From an uncultured Alteromonadaceae bacterium (lineage in GTDB: Bacteria > Pseudomonadota > Gammaproteobacteria > Enterobacterales > Alteromonadaceae): a stretch of 64,000 nt of DNA. The notes beneath the pieces were generated by a model that made no database searches, had not been told where the DNA came from, and saw only the letters and a program-made list of their open reading frames with translations. Numbering within the stretch: the first letter of the stretch is position 1; every line of letters begins with the position of its first letter. The position numbers and the translations under genes are program-made. This document shows, piece after piece, positions 29,010 through 38,404 of the stretch. The stretch is from the NCBI GenBank assembly GCA_913056495.1, contig CAJXMO010000018.1, positions 1 through 64,000 of the forward strand, read 5' to 3'.

Positions 29010-30083
29010 TTAGTTCTGGTCAATCAAATGTTCAGCTAAATCCAGCGCATCGTCTGAAAAGCGAAAGAAGCGACAATAATCATAATATTCTTTTTCATCT
29101 AGCATACCGGCCTGATAAAGCAGGTTAAGTTTGCTTAATTTTGTTGCTTCCGATAGGCATTGATTTAGTTCACCTTCGGTTATATTAGTATGGTAATCCA
29201 GTCCAGAAATTACAGATTTTGGTAATTGCCAATAGTTTGCGATTTGAATCGTTAATTGTTGCTGGTGGCTTTGCACGAGTTGCTTAAAACTACTGGTGTT
29301 GGGTTTTGAATCCGGGCTGACATATTTAAATGCCTCCACCATAAGTTGAAAAATCACCATTTTACCCAAAGCATGAAACAAACCAACAAAATAAGCCGAG
29401 CCATTTTGTGGTGGCAAAACCTGTGCTTCAGCTAATTGCTGACTAAAATTGGCGACCTGATAACTATGATTCCAAATTTTTTGGCCAAAAAATTTGTAAT
29501 ATAAATTTTCCGAGGGAGAAAGTTGTTTGATAAACTGATTTAAAACCATTTCACGAACGCCGCTTGAGCCCAGAGTAACAAATGCCTGGCGTAACTGAGT
29601 AATTTCCTGATCCGTTTTTCGATAACGAGCAGTGTTTGATTGCTGGATAATGACACCTGCCATAGCCGGTTCTTTTTCGATGACTTTCAGTAGCTGATTA
29701 GTATCAAAATTATCGTCGTTCAGCAGGCTTAACACCTGACTTACGGAAGCGGGTAGGGCTGGTAAATTTCTGAGAATATGTTCCGGGCGATTCAGCAGGG
29801 CTTCGACTTTATTGCAAACAAACTCAGTTAGCATGTCAGTTTGACCCAGATCTAAAGATTCGCCAAAGAGATAATCATAAAATAGCTTATCTAATGCGAT
29901 ATTTTTATCTGATATAGTGGATGGGGAATACGTCATTTCTCTGGCGTCTGACGAAACCGCATTAAGTGACGCCTCTCTATCGGTTTGTGCCTGTTGGCGA
30001 AGCTTGATAAAAGCTTCATAATCCGGAGCCGGTTTATTTTTATTAAAACCAGAAAAAAGTGCCTGAACCAGTTTTCTAAACAT
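29010..30083 (-). CDS. HDOD domain signalling protein
   Basis: A 357-aa cytoplasmic protein with an HDOD domain (PF08668) over about residues 95-300. The domain starts [18 protein letters not shown] and contains [31 protein letters not shown] and [17 protein letters not shown] domains resemble HD phosphohydrolases but lack the metal ligands and act in signal transduction. The N-terminal 90 residues are polar and unassigned. It lies 8 bases after the PfpI-like gene and before the acetyltransferase, a likely three-gene operon without an obvious shared theme. Confidence 0.87.
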   Translation of the reverse strand: MFRKLVQALFSGFNKNKPAPDYEAFIKLRQQAQTDREASLNAVSSDAREMTYSPSTISDKNIALDKLFYDYLFGESLDLGQTDMLTEFVCNKVEALLNRPEHILRNLPALPASVSQVLSLLNDDNFDTNQLLKVIEKEPAMAGVIIQQSNTARYRKTDQEITQLRQAFVTLGSSGVREMVLNQFIKQLSPSENLYYKFFGQKIWNHSYQVANFSQQLAEAQVLPPQNGSAYFVGLFHALGKMVIFQLMVEAFKYVSPDSKPNTSSFKQLVQSHQQQLTIQIANYWQLPKSVISGLDYHTNITEGELNQCLSEATKLSKLNLLYQAGMLDEKEYYDYCRFFRFSDDALDLAEHLIDQN

Positions 30084-30091
30084 ATTTAGTT

Positions 30092-30688
30092 TTATTGACC
30101 TTTTGAAGGTGTTAATTGCCAGTGATATTCCATCTGTTTTGCTGTTCTTTCAGCAAGCTCTAAATTCAGTAATTTTGAGACCAGATATAAACTCATATCG
30201 AGCCCGGCTGAAATTCCGGCTGAGCTAATCACTCGCTTACTTTCAACCCATCTTTGCCCGCTTATGATATCTAGTTGAGGATACTGGATTTTTAAATCAT
30301 CAATATCCTGCCAATGTGTGGTAACACTATGACCATTTATTAAACCAGATTCAGCCAATAAAAACACGCCTGTACACACAGTAGCAATTAATTTAGCTTG
30401 GTTAGCCGTTTGTTTTATCCAGTTTATTAACACAGGATTACTTAACTGGGGAGTATGAACGCCGCCCGGAATCATTAATACATCAATATCAGGATGTTCT
30501 GTACAAGCGTAGTCGGGCATTATCTTTAAGCCACCGCGAGCACTAACCTGCGACAAGTGTTCAGATACAATAAATACATCAAACTTTTCATTTTTGTCTG
30601 ACAGTCGGTTTGCGGTCGACAGTACTTCAAACGGTCCTGCAAAATCCAATACTTCCACATTCGGGTAGATGAGTATTCCAACATTCAT
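30092..30688 (-). CDS. DJ-1/PfpI family protein (isonitrile hydratase-like)
   Basis: A 198-aa protein with the DJ-1/PfpI fold. The nucleophile elbow has Cys105 in IATVCTGVFLLAESG, and an acidic partner is present as Glu21 in DFAGPFEVLS. The pattern DVLMIPGGVHTP and SAGISAGLDMSLYLVSKL matches stand-alone members similar to isonitrile hydratase and to the N-terminal domain of GlxA-type AraC regulators. No DNA-binding domain is present. The substrate is unknown. First gene of a likely operon with the HDOD and acetyltransferase genes. Confidence 0.85.
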   Translation of the reverse strand: MNVGILIYPNVEVLDFAGPFEVLSTANRLSDKNEKFDVFIVSEHLSQVSARGGLKIMPDYACTEHPDIDVLMIPGGVHTPQLSNPVLINWIKQTANQAKLIATVCTGVFLLAESGLINGHSVTTHWQDIDDLKIQYPQLDIISGQRWVESKRVISSAGISAGLDMSLYLVSKLLNLELAERTAKQMEYHWQLTPSKGQ

Positions 30689-30853
30689 AAATTGACCTAA
30701 CTTGTTCGGCAGAAAATTATCCTTATAAATATTAATATATTCAATTAATTAATCAATTTATTACTCGAAACTCTGATTTAACTATTTTCTTGCATATAGA
30801 TTTTCGGCAACTAGGCTTATTAAAACAAGGATGTATTCAGACAGGGGATTTTT

Positions 30854-31339
30854 GTGGGGAAAAATTTACCAATTATTTTAGATATAGAAGCGTCTGGCTT
30901 TGGAAAAGGCAGTTTTCCAATTGAGGTCGGTTATATTTTACCCAATCAGCAAAGGTTTTGTTGTTTGATTAAACCTCAGCCTGACTGGTTGCACTGGGAT
31001 ACAGAAGCTGAGCAACTTCATAAAATAAAACGCCAGGTATTGTTTGATTGTGGTAAACCAGCTGTTGAAGTGGTTCGGAGCTTAAATGATAATCTGGCAG
31101 GCAAGCGAGTCTATACAGATGCATGGGGACAAGATTATGCCTGGTTGCACAAATTGTATAATGCGGTTGATTGCATACCCAGTTTTAAACTCGAGCCTTT
31201 ATATGCTTTGCTTAAACCCGGGCAGTTAGCCAACTGGCATTCAGATAAAAATCAGCTTCAACAAAAGCTCGCACTGACCCGTCACAGGGCCAGCAATGAT
31301 GCTGCTTTATTGCAAGCTTGTTATGCCTACCGGCTTTAA
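30854..31339 (+). CDS. DEDDh-type 3'-5' exonuclease-like protein
   Basis: A 161-aa protein with the exonuclease residues in order: Asp10 and Glu12 (ILDIEASGFG), Asp94 (WGQDYAW), then His144 and Asp149 (HRASNDA), the HxAxxD form of the DEDDh class. It is shorter than oligoribonuclease or DNA polymerase epsilon subunits, and probably acts alone on short nucleic acids. The start is GTG, supported by AGGGGAT seven bases upstream. A single gene between divergent and convergent neighbours. Confidence 0.83.
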   Translation: MGKNLPIILDIEASGFGKGSFPIEVGYILPNQQRFCCLIKPQPDWLHWDTEAEQLHKIKRQVLFDCGKPAVEVVRSLNDNLAGKRVYTDAWGQDYAWLHKLYNAVDCIPSFKLEPLYALLKPGQLANWHSDKNQLQQKLALTRHRASNDAALLQACYAYRL

Positions 31340-31375
31340 ATTTAATGTTAACCAGTAAAAGAATATTATCGTCAG

Positions 31376-33118
31376 CTAGACAGGTTCGCCTACGGTTTTG
31401 ATATCTGGTTCGACTCTTTTTAAATTTTGATAAATAGCCACTTTGTTTCGGCCCAGATTTTTAGCCTGATAAAGCGCTTGGTCAGCTCTATTTAATGCCG
31501 ATTCAATCGAGGTGTCTTTATTATCAACAGCAGAGATACCAAAGCTAACGGTATAGCAAACAGCTGGCTGGTTATCGGGCATAATTTGGTTTAATTCAGC
31601 ATTTTTGCGTATGTTATCTGCAACTTTTTGAGCTTGTTGCTCGCTACAATCGGTCAATAAAATAACAAACTCTTCTCCGCCAAAACGTGCAACCATATCC
31701 TGCTTTCTGATACTCAGACTCAAAATTTGCGCAAATTGGGTGATCACCAGATCGCCAATTTGATGGCCATAATTATCGTTAATCTGTTTAAAGTGATCTA
31801 TATCAGCAATAATAATGCTTGCGGGAATGTGTTTTTCGCGACAGCTCAATAGCAAGTTACCGGCATGATCGTTAAAGTATCTGCGATTAAACAGGCCTGT
31901 CATCGAATCAGTTGCCGCCTGTTTTTTAAGCTCGTTTTGTGAAGCTTCCATTTTTTCTAAATGCTTTATCCGGTAGGATAAAATAAAAGCGAGCATAAGT
32001 GCTTCCAGTGCGATGCCAATGCCAACCCCATAACAGGTAATATACATAAAATCGGCAATGCCTTTGTAATACAGCACAGCCATTAAGTTAAAGCCGATAA
32101 ACATCATATGGCCGACTAAAAACAATTTGGCAATCGGATTGCCTTTACGCAAGATAGACAGGCAAACAGACAGGGTAATTAACATCATAATAGCAGCTAT
32201 GCTGCTGGCTGGTTCTAAAGCAGCTTTAATATCAAACAGGCCATAAATAAATTCTATGCCCAGCACACATATCAAAGCCATCAACAATTTATGTTCGGTT
32301 GGATAATGCTTTCTGGTCTCAAAAATAACCGTCATAAATAAAATCAGAAAAATCGGCATGGTAATCAGTGAGATATGAAGTCTCATTACCGAATCGCCGT
32401 ACCAGCCGAAAAAATTGGCAATCAGCCCGTAGGACAATGCAATCCAAACTGTACCCGAGATTAAATACAAGCTATAAAATATATTTTCTTTTTTCCGGGC
32501 TGATACATAGAGTAAAAAGTTATACAGCATCAGGGCCAATAATGTACCAACTAAAATAGCGATATCATTTTGACTGCCAACCAAGGCGCGTTTAGAGGAC
32601 AGCTCATCGTGAATTTCCAATGTAAACCATTGATGAGAATAGGAAACCGTATTGATATACAGCTGAGAAACCTGTCCGGGTTTCAGGTCAAAATTAAACA
32701 CCGCTGCACCGCCGTACATATGCTGAATTGAGTCAGCTTCATCTAAATCAAGTTTTAATTGCTTAATTACATTGTCATTTTCAAGTTGATAAAACTCGAC
32801 TTTATGATTGTGGTAAGCGTAAGGGTGGTGCAAATACAGGTTTAATGGCTGGTTGCTATTATTCTGGATATTAATTTTTGACCAGGCTGCTTTTGCTTTT
32901 GTACCTAAGGCGAGTTTGTTATTGGACGGAATAAAAGTTTGCCGCTTAATTTGATTTAAGCTTTGCTGTCTGGACTCATCAACATAATAGCTCATATCAA
33001 ATTCAGTGAGTTTATGTGGATTCGAATTAAGTGAGATAATTGGCTGCTCATTGGCTTTAACCGCCATTGTACTCAAGCCAAACATCAGCACAATAACAGC
33101 AATCGATCGTTGAAGCAT
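31376..33118 (-). CDS. Diguanylate cyclase with 7TMR-DISM sensor
   Basis: A 580-aa membrane protein. A signal peptide (about 1-22) precedes a periplasmic 7TMR-DISMED2-like domain (about 30-175), then a seven-helix 7TMR-DISM region (about 183-385). A short coiled coil leads to a GGDEF domain (about 400-565). The active site reads GGEEF at 480-484, so cyclic-di-GMP synthesis is likely. The inhibitory I-site RxxD (RKQD, 471-474) is intact five residues upstream, so product inhibition is expected. The sensor half is like that of the hybrid kinase at 17387-20911. Confidence 0.92.
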   Translation of the reverse strand: MLQRSIAVIVLMFGLSTMAVKANEQPIISLNSNPHKLTEFDMSYYVDESRQQSLNQIKRQTFIPSNNKLALGTKAKAAWSKINIQNNSNQPLNLYLHHPYAYHNHKVEFYQLENDNVIKQLKLDLDEADSIQHMYGGAAVFNFDLKPGQVSQLYINTVSYSHQWFTLEIHDELSSKRALVGSQNDIAILVGTLLALMLYNFLLYVSARKKENIFYSLYLISGTVWIALSYGLIANFFGWYGDSVMRLHISLITMPIFLILFMTVIFETRKHYPTEHKLLMALICVLGIEFIYGLFDIKAALEPASSIAAIMMLITLSVCLSILRKGNPIAKLFLVGHMMFIGFNLMAVLYYKGIADFMYITCYGVGIGIALEALMLAFILSYRIKHLEKMEASQNELKKQAATDSMTGLFNRRYFNDHAGNLLLSCREKHIPASIIIADIDHFKQINDNYGHQIGDLVITQFAQILSLSIRKQDMVARFGGEEFVILLTDCSEQQAQKVADNIRKNAELNQIMPDNQPAVCYTVSFGISAVDNKDTSIESALNRADQALYQAKNLGRNKVAIYQNLKRVEPDIKTVGEPV

Positions 33119-33278
33119 GACTGGTTTAAATCCCTTTTTGCAATATACCTTAGCTATCCTAAAATAAATTCAGTTTTAAGCAAGTGATTCAGGTGCTTAA
33201 CCCGTGCGTCAGGCGGATTGTGGGGCTCCTAAATCTTGATTTATATCAAATAAATTTCAAAATTGTATATTAATTAAT

Positions 33279-33308
33279 CTTGATATTTATTTAGTGAATA
33301 CCCATTTA
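33279..33308 (+). promoter_or_regulatory. Sigma-32 (heat-shock) promoter of clpB
   Basis: CTTGATA (33279-33285), a 15-base spacer and CCCATTTA (33301-33308) match the sigma-32 consensus CTTGAAA-N(11-16)-CCCATnT well. It lies about 35 bases before the clpB start, where a heat-shock promoter is expected. Confidence 0.8.
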
Positions 33309-33343
33309 GTAAATAACAAAGGTGTTGATAAGGTATTTAAATC

Positions 33344-35920
33344 ATGAGACTTGATAGATTGACCAGCCAATTTCAAATTGCGATTTCTGATGCTCAGTCA
33401 CTGGCACTTGGGCGCGATCATCAATATATAGAGCCAACTCATTTAATGTATGCATTGCTGAATCAGGATGCCGGTTCTACGCGGAGTTTGTTAAATCAAG
33501 CCGGTTGCTCGATTACTTCGCTGCGCTCACAGTTATCAGAAGCATTAGATAAGTTACCTAAAGTAGAAGGCGTCGGTGGAGACGTGCAACTGTCACGCGA
33601 TATGGTTTCATTGCTGAACCTGTCAGATAAGCTAGCGCAAAAGCGTAAAGATAAATATATCTCTTCTGAATTATTTGTTTTAGCGGCACTGGAACAAAAA
33701 GGCGAACTCGGCAAAATTTTAGAAAAGTTGGGTTTGGATAAAAATAAACTTGAAGCAGCAATCGAGCAGGTTCGCGGCGGCCAGAATGTGGATGATCCTA
33801 ATGCCGAAGAGAAACGTCAGGCACTTGAAAAATATACTCAGGATTTAACTGCTAAAGCTGAGCAGGGCAAGCTGGATCCGGTAATTGGCCGTGATGATGA
33901 AATCAGACGAACCGTGCAGGTGCTTCAGCGCAGAACCAAAAATAACCCAGTATTAATTGGTGAGCCGGGGGTCGGTAAAACCGCAATTGTAGAAGGCTTA
34001 GCACAACGAATTATTAACGGTGAAGTGCCGGAAGGGCTTAAAAACAAGCGAGTATTATCTCTGGATATGGGGTCGCTGATAGCAGGGGCTAAATACAGAG
34101 GGGAATTTGAAGAGCGCTTAAAAGCGGTATTAAACGAACTGGCCAAAGAAGAAGGGCAGGTCATCTTATTTATCGATGAACTCCATACTATGGTTGGCGC
34201 AGGGAAAGGGGATGGTGCTATGGATGCGGGTAATATGCTCAAACCCGCATTAGCGCGGGGTGAACTGCATTGTGTTGGCGCAACTACGCTGGACGAGTAT
34301 CGTCAGTTTATTGAAAAGGATGCCGCACTTGAACGTCGTTTCCAAAAAGTACTGGTTGATCAGCCTACAGTGGAAGATACGATTGCAATATTACGTGGTT
34401 TAAAAGAGCGATATGAGCTTCACCATTCGGTTGAAATTACGGATCCGGCAATTGTTGCTGCCGCATCTCTTTCACACCGTTATATTGCCGACAGACAATT
34501 ACCGGATAAAGCCATAGATTTAATTGATGAAGCCGCTTCCAGTATTCGAATGCAAATTGACTCTAAACCAGAAGAGCTTGACCGGCTTGAACGGCGCAGT
34601 ATCCAGTTAAAATTAGAGCAGCAGGCACTGCAAAAAGAGCGTGATGATGCCAGTAAAAAACGGCTTGCTACGCTTGAAGAGGAACTGGAAACCATTTCCC
34701 GTAAATTCAGTGACTTGGAAGAAATATGGAATGCAGAAAAAGCAGCGCTGCAAGGGACTCAGAATATTAAAGCTGAACTGGAGCAAGCCAGATTGGATAT
34801 GGATATTGCTAAACGGGCAGGGGATTTAAGCCGAATGTCTGAGCTTCAGTACGGTAAAATCCCGGCGCTAGAACGTCAGCTTGATTTAGCTGTACAGGCA
34901 GAAATGCAAGATATGAGTTTGCTCAAACACAGAGTAACAGATGAAGAGATTGCAGATGTTCTATCACGCTGGACAGGTATACCGGTTTCAAGAATGCTGG
35001 AAAGTGAACGTGAAAAACTGTTGCGCATGGAAGAGGGCATTCACCAACGTGTGGTTGGTCAGAATGAAGCTGTAAAAGCGGTGGCTGATGCGATTCGTCG
35101 CTCTCGCGCAGGTTTATCCGATCCAAATCGACCCATAGGCTCATTTCTGTTTTTAGGCCCTACCGGGGTGGGTAAAACAGAATTGTGTAAATCACTGGCC
35201 AATTTTTTATTTGATTCGGACAGTGCCATGGTGCGTATCGATATGTCAGAGTTTATGGAAAAACACTCAGTATCGCGTTTATTAGGTGCGCCACCGGGAT
35301 ATGTCGGTTACGAAGAAGGTGGTTATTTAACGGAAGCTGTGCGCCGTAAACCTTATTCGGTTATTTTGCTGGATGAGGTCGAAAAAGCGCATCCTGATGT
35401 TTTTAACATACTACTGCAATTATTAGATGATGGACGCTTAACCGACGGTCAGGGCAGAACCGTTGATTTTAAAAATACGGTTGTGATCATGACTTCTAAC
35501 TTAGGCTCGGATATTATTCAGGAACTCACTCAGTCTGGCCATGCCGATCAGGTTAAATCGGCTGTATTGGAAGTGGTTGGTCAGCATTTCAGACCTGAAT
35601 TTATAAACCGGATTGATGAAACCGTGGTATTTCATCCATTGGCTCAAGATCACATTAAACGAATTGCTTCTATTCAGTTACAGGAGTTGCGTAACCGTCT
35701 GGAAGAGCGTGGTTATGGTTTTGACGTCAAAGAAGCTGCACTGGCTAAGTTAGCCGAAGCGGGTTTTGATCCCGTATTTGGGGCACGTCCTCTAAAACGA
35801 GCCATTCAGCAGGAAGTTGAAAATCCACTGGCTCAGGCCATCCTGGGCGGAGAGATTGAAACGGAAAAAACCATAGTGGTAGATGCGAAAGACGATAAAC
35901 TGGTTTTTACATCTGACTGA
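33344..35920 (+). CDS. clpB: ATP-dependent disaggregase ClpB
   Basis: An 858-aa Hsp100 chaperone that works with DnaK to pull proteins out of aggregates. The N domain covers about 1-145. AAA-1 has Walker A GEPGVGKT and Walker [10 protein letters not shown]. The coiled-coil middle domain, which sets ClpB apart from ClpA/ClpC, covers about 400-530. AAA-2 has GPTGVGKT and [11 protein letters not shown]. It starts [23 protein letters not shown] as in E. coli (857 aa). The upstream sigma-32 promoter fits heat-shock control. Confidence 0.98.
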   Translation: MRLDRLTSQFQIAISDAQSLALGRDHQYIEPTHLMYALLNQDAGSTRSLLNQAGCSITSLRSQLSEALDKLPKVEGVGGDVQLSRDMVSLLNLSDKLAQKRKDKYISSELFVLAALEQKGELGKILEKLGLDKNKLEAAIEQVRGGQNVDDPNAEEKRQALEKYTQDLTAKAEQGKLDPVIGRDDEIRRTVQVLQRRTKNNPVLIGEPGVGKTAIVEGLAQRIINGEVPEGLKNKRVLSLDMGSLIAGAKYRGEFEERLKAVLNELAKEEGQVILFIDELHTMVGAGKGDGAMDAGNMLKPALARGELHCVGATTLDEYRQFIEKDAALERRFQKVLVDQPTVEDTIAILRGLKERYELHHSVEITDPAIVAAASLSHRYIADRQLPDKAIDLIDEAASSIRMQIDSKPEELDRLERRSIQLKLEQQALQKERDDASKKRLATLEEELETISRKFSDLEEIWNAEKAALQGTQNIKAELEQARLDMDIAKRAGDLSRMSELQYGKIPALERQLDLAVQAEMQDMSLLKHRVTDEEIADVLSRWTGIPVSRMLESEREKLLRMEEGIHQRVVGQNEAVKAVADAIRRSRAGLSDPNRPIGSFLFLGPTGVGKTELCKSLANFLFDSDSAMVRIDMSEFMEKHSVSRLLGAPPGYVGYEEGGYLTEAVRRKPYSVILLDEVEKAHPDVFNILLQLLDDGRLTDGQGRTVDFKNTVVIMTSNLGSDIIQELTQSGHADQVKSAVLEVVGQHFRPEFINRIDETVVFHPLAQDHIKRIASIQLQELRNRLEERGYGFDVKEAALAKLAEAGFDPVFGARPLKRAIQQEVENPLAQAILGGEIETEKTIVVDAKDDKLVFTSD

Positions 35921-35976
35921 GATTGTTTGAATTTTACACAAACGGTCAATCGGTTGTAAGCGAAACTAAGTTTAAC

Positions 35977-36006
35977 TTGCCGCTGATAAGGTTTCTTTTG
36001 TATAGT
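35977..36006 (+). promoter_or_regulatory. Candidate promoter for pssA
   Basis: TTGCCG (35977-35982), an 18-base spacer and TATAGT (36001-36006) form a plausible sigma-70 promoter about 175 bases before pssA. The -10 element sits inside the loop of the 13-bp inverted repeat reported separately. Confidence 0.45.
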
Positions 36007-36024
36007 GTGCGCAAAAGAAACCTT
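35988..36024. repeat. 13-bp perfect inverted repeat between clpB and pssA
   Basis: AAGGTTTCTTTTG (35988-36000) and CAAAAGAAACCTT (36012-36024) are exact reverse complements around an 11-base spacer holding TATAGT. It may be a terminator for clpB (AT-rich, no T run) or an operator over the pssA promoter. Confidence 0.7.
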
Positions 36025-36220
36025 TAGTTTAGGGCCTGTTGTCCTTTCGCGTTCATTTTTGCAGCAGCATATTGCCGAGAATCACTATACTACAGCCCTC
36101 GCGCCGCGATTTGAAAGCGCTCAGTTAGAACAAAATTTGTACTCGAAAGATAAACAGACCCTAGGGATTTACCAAAACATTTATGACAGACTCAAACGAT
36201 ACACACAAGCATCCGCGTAA
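36005..36220 (+). CDS. Possible 71-aa leader ORF overlapping pssA
   Basis: A GTG-started frame of 71 codons runs from the inverted repeat into the first 38 bases of pssA in another frame. It has no clear ribosome-binding site, and I recognise no family. pssA itself also has a weak Shine-Dalgarno (AGGGAT, about 14 bases away), so coupling is conceivable. The frame may equally be chance or a repeat remnant. Confidence 0.2.
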   Translation: MCAKETFSLGPVVLSRSFLQQHIAENHYTTALAPRFESAQLEQNLYSKDKQTLGIYQNIYDRLKRYTQASA

Positions 36221-36950
36221 AGGCATATACTTGTTGCCGAATATTTTGACAACGGCAGGCTTGTTTTCAGGTTTCTATGCCGTTATTGCTTCCATGAATA
36301 ATCATTTTGAAAGTGCGGCAATTGCGGTATTTATCGCGATGATTTTTGATGCCTTAGATGGCCGTGTCGCGCGAATGACAAATACTCAAAGTGCATTCGG
36401 CGCTGAATATGACAGCATGGCAGACATGGTTTCTTTCGGTATTGCCCCTGCACTGGTTTCTTATAACTGGGCATTGCATAGTCTGGGTAAAATTGGTTGG
36501 TTAGCCGCCTTTATATATGCTGCGGCCGCAGCGCTGCGTCTGGCCCGTTTTAATACTACGATAGGAACCGCAGATAAACGTTATTTTACCGGTTTAGCCA
36601 GTCCGGCCGCTGCAGCCATTGTCAGTGGAATGGTTTGGCTTGGCGCAGATTATGAACTGGAAGCGGATACGTTTGGCATAGTTGCTATGTTAATCACGGC
36701 TATCAGTGGGCTATTAATGGTGAGCAATTTCAGATACAGCTCTTTTAAGGAAATTAAATGGAAAGAGCGGGTGCCTTTTATTGCAATTTTATTTATGGTG
36801 TTGGTTTTTGTTGTGGTAGCGTTTGAACCTGCGTTGGTCCTGTTCAGTATTTTTTCTTTATATGCGTTATCGGGTCCGATTCTGACCTACCGAGGGGTCA
36901 AAGAAATTAAAGCCAAGAGCAGCTCAAATAATTCGGATGATGATAACTAA
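36183..36950 (+). CDS. pssA: CDP-diacylglycerol-serine O-phosphatidyltransferase
   Basis: A 255-aa inner-membrane enzyme that makes phosphatidylserine, the precursor of phosphatidylethanolamine. The CDP-alcohol phosphotransferase signature is complete: DALDGRVAR, then G, D and D in SAFGAEYDSMADMVSFG. Six or more hydrophobic segments follow. The N-terminus KGIYLLPNILTTAGLFSGFY is typical of this membrane-type PssA, which differs from the soluble phospholipase-D-like PssA of E. coli. The C-terminus is hydrophilic and Ser/Asp-rich. Confidence 0.95.
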   Translation: MTDSNDTHKHPRKGIYLLPNILTTAGLFSGFYAVIASMNNHFESAAIAVFIAMIFDALDGRVARMTNTQSAFGAEYDSMADMVSFGIAPALVSYNWALHSLGKIGWLAAFIYAAAAALRLARFNTTIGTADKRYFTGLASPAAAAIVSGMVWLGADYELEADTFGIVAMLITAISGLLMVSNFRYSSFKEIKWKERVPFIAILFMVLVFVVVAFEPALVLFSIFSLYALSGPILTYRGVKEIKAKSSSNNSDDDN

Positions 36951-36990
36951 GCATATCAGTTAAAATTAACCTGAGATCTGCATAAAAATT

Positions 36991-37017
36991 AAAGCCGGTG
37001 ATTTAACCGGCTTTTTT
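36991..37017 (+). terminator. pssA terminator
   Basis: AAGCCGGT, a six-base loop and ACCGGCTT are followed by TTTT, about 40 bases after the pssA stop. A canonical rho-independent terminator. Confidence 0.92.
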
Positions 37018-37190
37018 GTTTGTTCTTTTTTCTTTCTCTCGTCGCTCAAGTTATAAACAAAGCTTCACAGACCTTAATCAAGGGCGAGTGATAGCGGTTT
37101 GTTTAACTCAGATCCAAATCTCTCACTAGAAAACGAAATTAAACTAAAAGCCAATAAATTTAGGACTTTAGCTAACTTCTTATCCAGAGT

Positions 37191-37208
37191 TGAGGTTAGT
37201 TAACCTCA
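37191..37208. repeat. Palindromic repeat, copy 1
   Basis: TGAGGTTAGTTAACCTCA is an 8-bp perfect inverted repeat around GT. It shares AGTTGAGGTTAGTTAA with copy 2 at 37406-37423, and AGTTGAGGTTAATTAA with copy 3 at 39299-39314. Confidence 0.65.
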
Positions 37209-37405
37209 GCTGCATATAATAAAAATTGCCCAACGAGTCTATTTGTCCGCCTCTGAGCGTTATTTTTCTTTCTAATAGTGCGCTATTAGGTACACAAAAA
37301 GGCCTTGATAGACGAAAAATTATCGACATTAGAACGCAAAATAAACAAGATTGTGGCTAGGTTTAGAAAATGAGAGTTCGATTTTACTTCAATTATTCTG
37401 ATACA

Positions 37406-37423
37406 CAGTTGAGGTTAGTTAAT
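37406..37423 (+). repeat. Palindrome-related repeat, copy 2
   Basis: CAGTTGAGGTTAGTTAAT repeats the left half of the 37191 palindrome; the right half has decayed. The flanking ATTCTGATACA resembles ATTCTTATAGA before copy 3, so the shared unit is about 28 bases. Confidence 0.6.
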
Positions 37424-37496
37424 CGTGTTAAATGGTTGTTTATTTGTTAATAAAATGCATAATCAAGTCAGGTTTTACTAATGCATGGAAATAATA

Positions 37497-38318
37497 ATGA
37501 AGTTAAATAAGGTTACAAGGTTTATGGCAGCGGCTGCCTGTACAGTGGTTATCGCTGGTGGTTTGTCAGGATGTGGCGAGAAAAAGGAAGTCGTTTCTGC
37601 AGACTCACCGCAAACTCAGCCTGCTGAAAAATGGATCAGTTTATTTAATGGTAAAGATTTAACGGGCTGGAAAGTTAAAATAAAAGGTCATGCACTGGGT
37701 GATAATTATCTGGATACGTTTCAAGCTAAAGACGGTAAATTAGTCGCTACCTACGAAAACTATCAGAGTTTTGATAATAAATTTGGCCATATTTTTTATC
37801 AACAACCTTTCTCCAATTATATCGTCAAGTTTGAATATAGGTTTGTCGGTGAGCAAGTTAACGGCGGGGAAGGCTGGGCGTTTCGCAATAACGGGATTAT
37901 GTTACATAGTCAGTCACCAGAAAGCATGGCTCTGGAGCAGGATTTTCCTCGCTCGGTTGAAGTCCAGCTACTGGGGGCATATGACGATAGTCAACCGAGA
38001 ACGACTGGCAATATTTGCACGCCGGCGACTAATGTTGTAATCAACGGAAAATTAGTAACCGATCATTGTATTAATTCTACCGGCCCGGCTTTGCCCGTTA
38101 ATGAATGGGTGCAAGCTGAAGTTGAGGTGCATGGTGGTGAAAAAATCATTCATAAAATCAATGGTGAAATTGTATTTGAATATGAAAAACCACAATATGA
38201 AACGAATGCTGCTGAAGCTCAGGGAAAAAGCAATTTAATTATCGAGCAGGGCTATATTGCACTTCAGGCCGAATCTCATCCAACTGAATTCAGGAATATA
38301 CAGCTGAAAAAACTTTAA
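37497..38318 (+). CDS. DUF1080 (3-keto-disaccharide hydrolase) lipoprotein
   Basis: A 273-aa lipoprotein with signal MKLNKVTRFM, a hydrophobic stretch and lipobox LSGC. The mature part is a DUF1080 domain (PF06439), a concanavalin-like fold now named 3-keto-disaccharide hydrolase: WISLFNGKDLTGWKVKIKGH, GQVNGGEGWAFRNNGIMLHS (as EQVNGGEGW), PRSVEVQLLG and FRNIQLKKL at the end. It probably acts on a sugar or glycan outside the inner membrane. The start was chosen at 37497, because GGAA lies six bases upstream; an ATG 12 bases earlier lacks such a site. No sugar genes adjoin it. Confidence 0.88.
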   Translation: MKLNKVTRFMAAAACTVVIAGGLSGCGEKKEVVSADSPQTQPAEKWISLFNGKDLTGWKVKIKGHALGDNYLDTFQAKDGKLVATYENYQSFDNKFGHIFYQQPFSNYIVKFEYRFVGEQVNGGEGWAFRNNGIMLHSQSPESMALEQDFPRSVEVQLLGAYDDSQPRTTGNICTPATNVVINGKLVTDHCINSTGPALPVNEWVQAEVEVHGGEKIIHKINGEIVFEYEKPQYETNAAEAQGKSNLIIEQGYIALQAESHPTEFRNIQLKKL

Positions 38319-38338
38319 TTGCCACCAACGCCATATAA

Positions 38339-38371
38339 TACCCAAGCTAGCATATCAAAGTGACTTGGGTA
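38339..38371 (+). repeat. Hairpin between DUF1080 gene and truA
   Basis: TACCCAAG (38339-38346) and CTTGGGTA (38364-38371) form an 8-bp stem around a 17-base loop. No T run follows, though TATAAT overlaps the right arm's end. It may end the upstream transcript or be a dispersed intergenic repeat. Confidence 0.5.
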
Positions 38372-38404
38372 TAATACCGCGACTTTTATTTTAATGGTTG
38401 TGAT

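Larger units (their letters stand above)
37018..37496. other. Long intergenic region with palindromes, no gene seen
   Basis: This stretch between pssA and the DUF1080 gene has no supportable ORF. It contains the palindrome TGAGGTTAGTTAACCTCA at 37191-37208, a related copy at 37406-37423, and CTAATAG-TGCG-CTATTAG at 37272-37289. The region just before the downstream gene is AT-rich and may contain its promoter. Confidence 0.6.
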
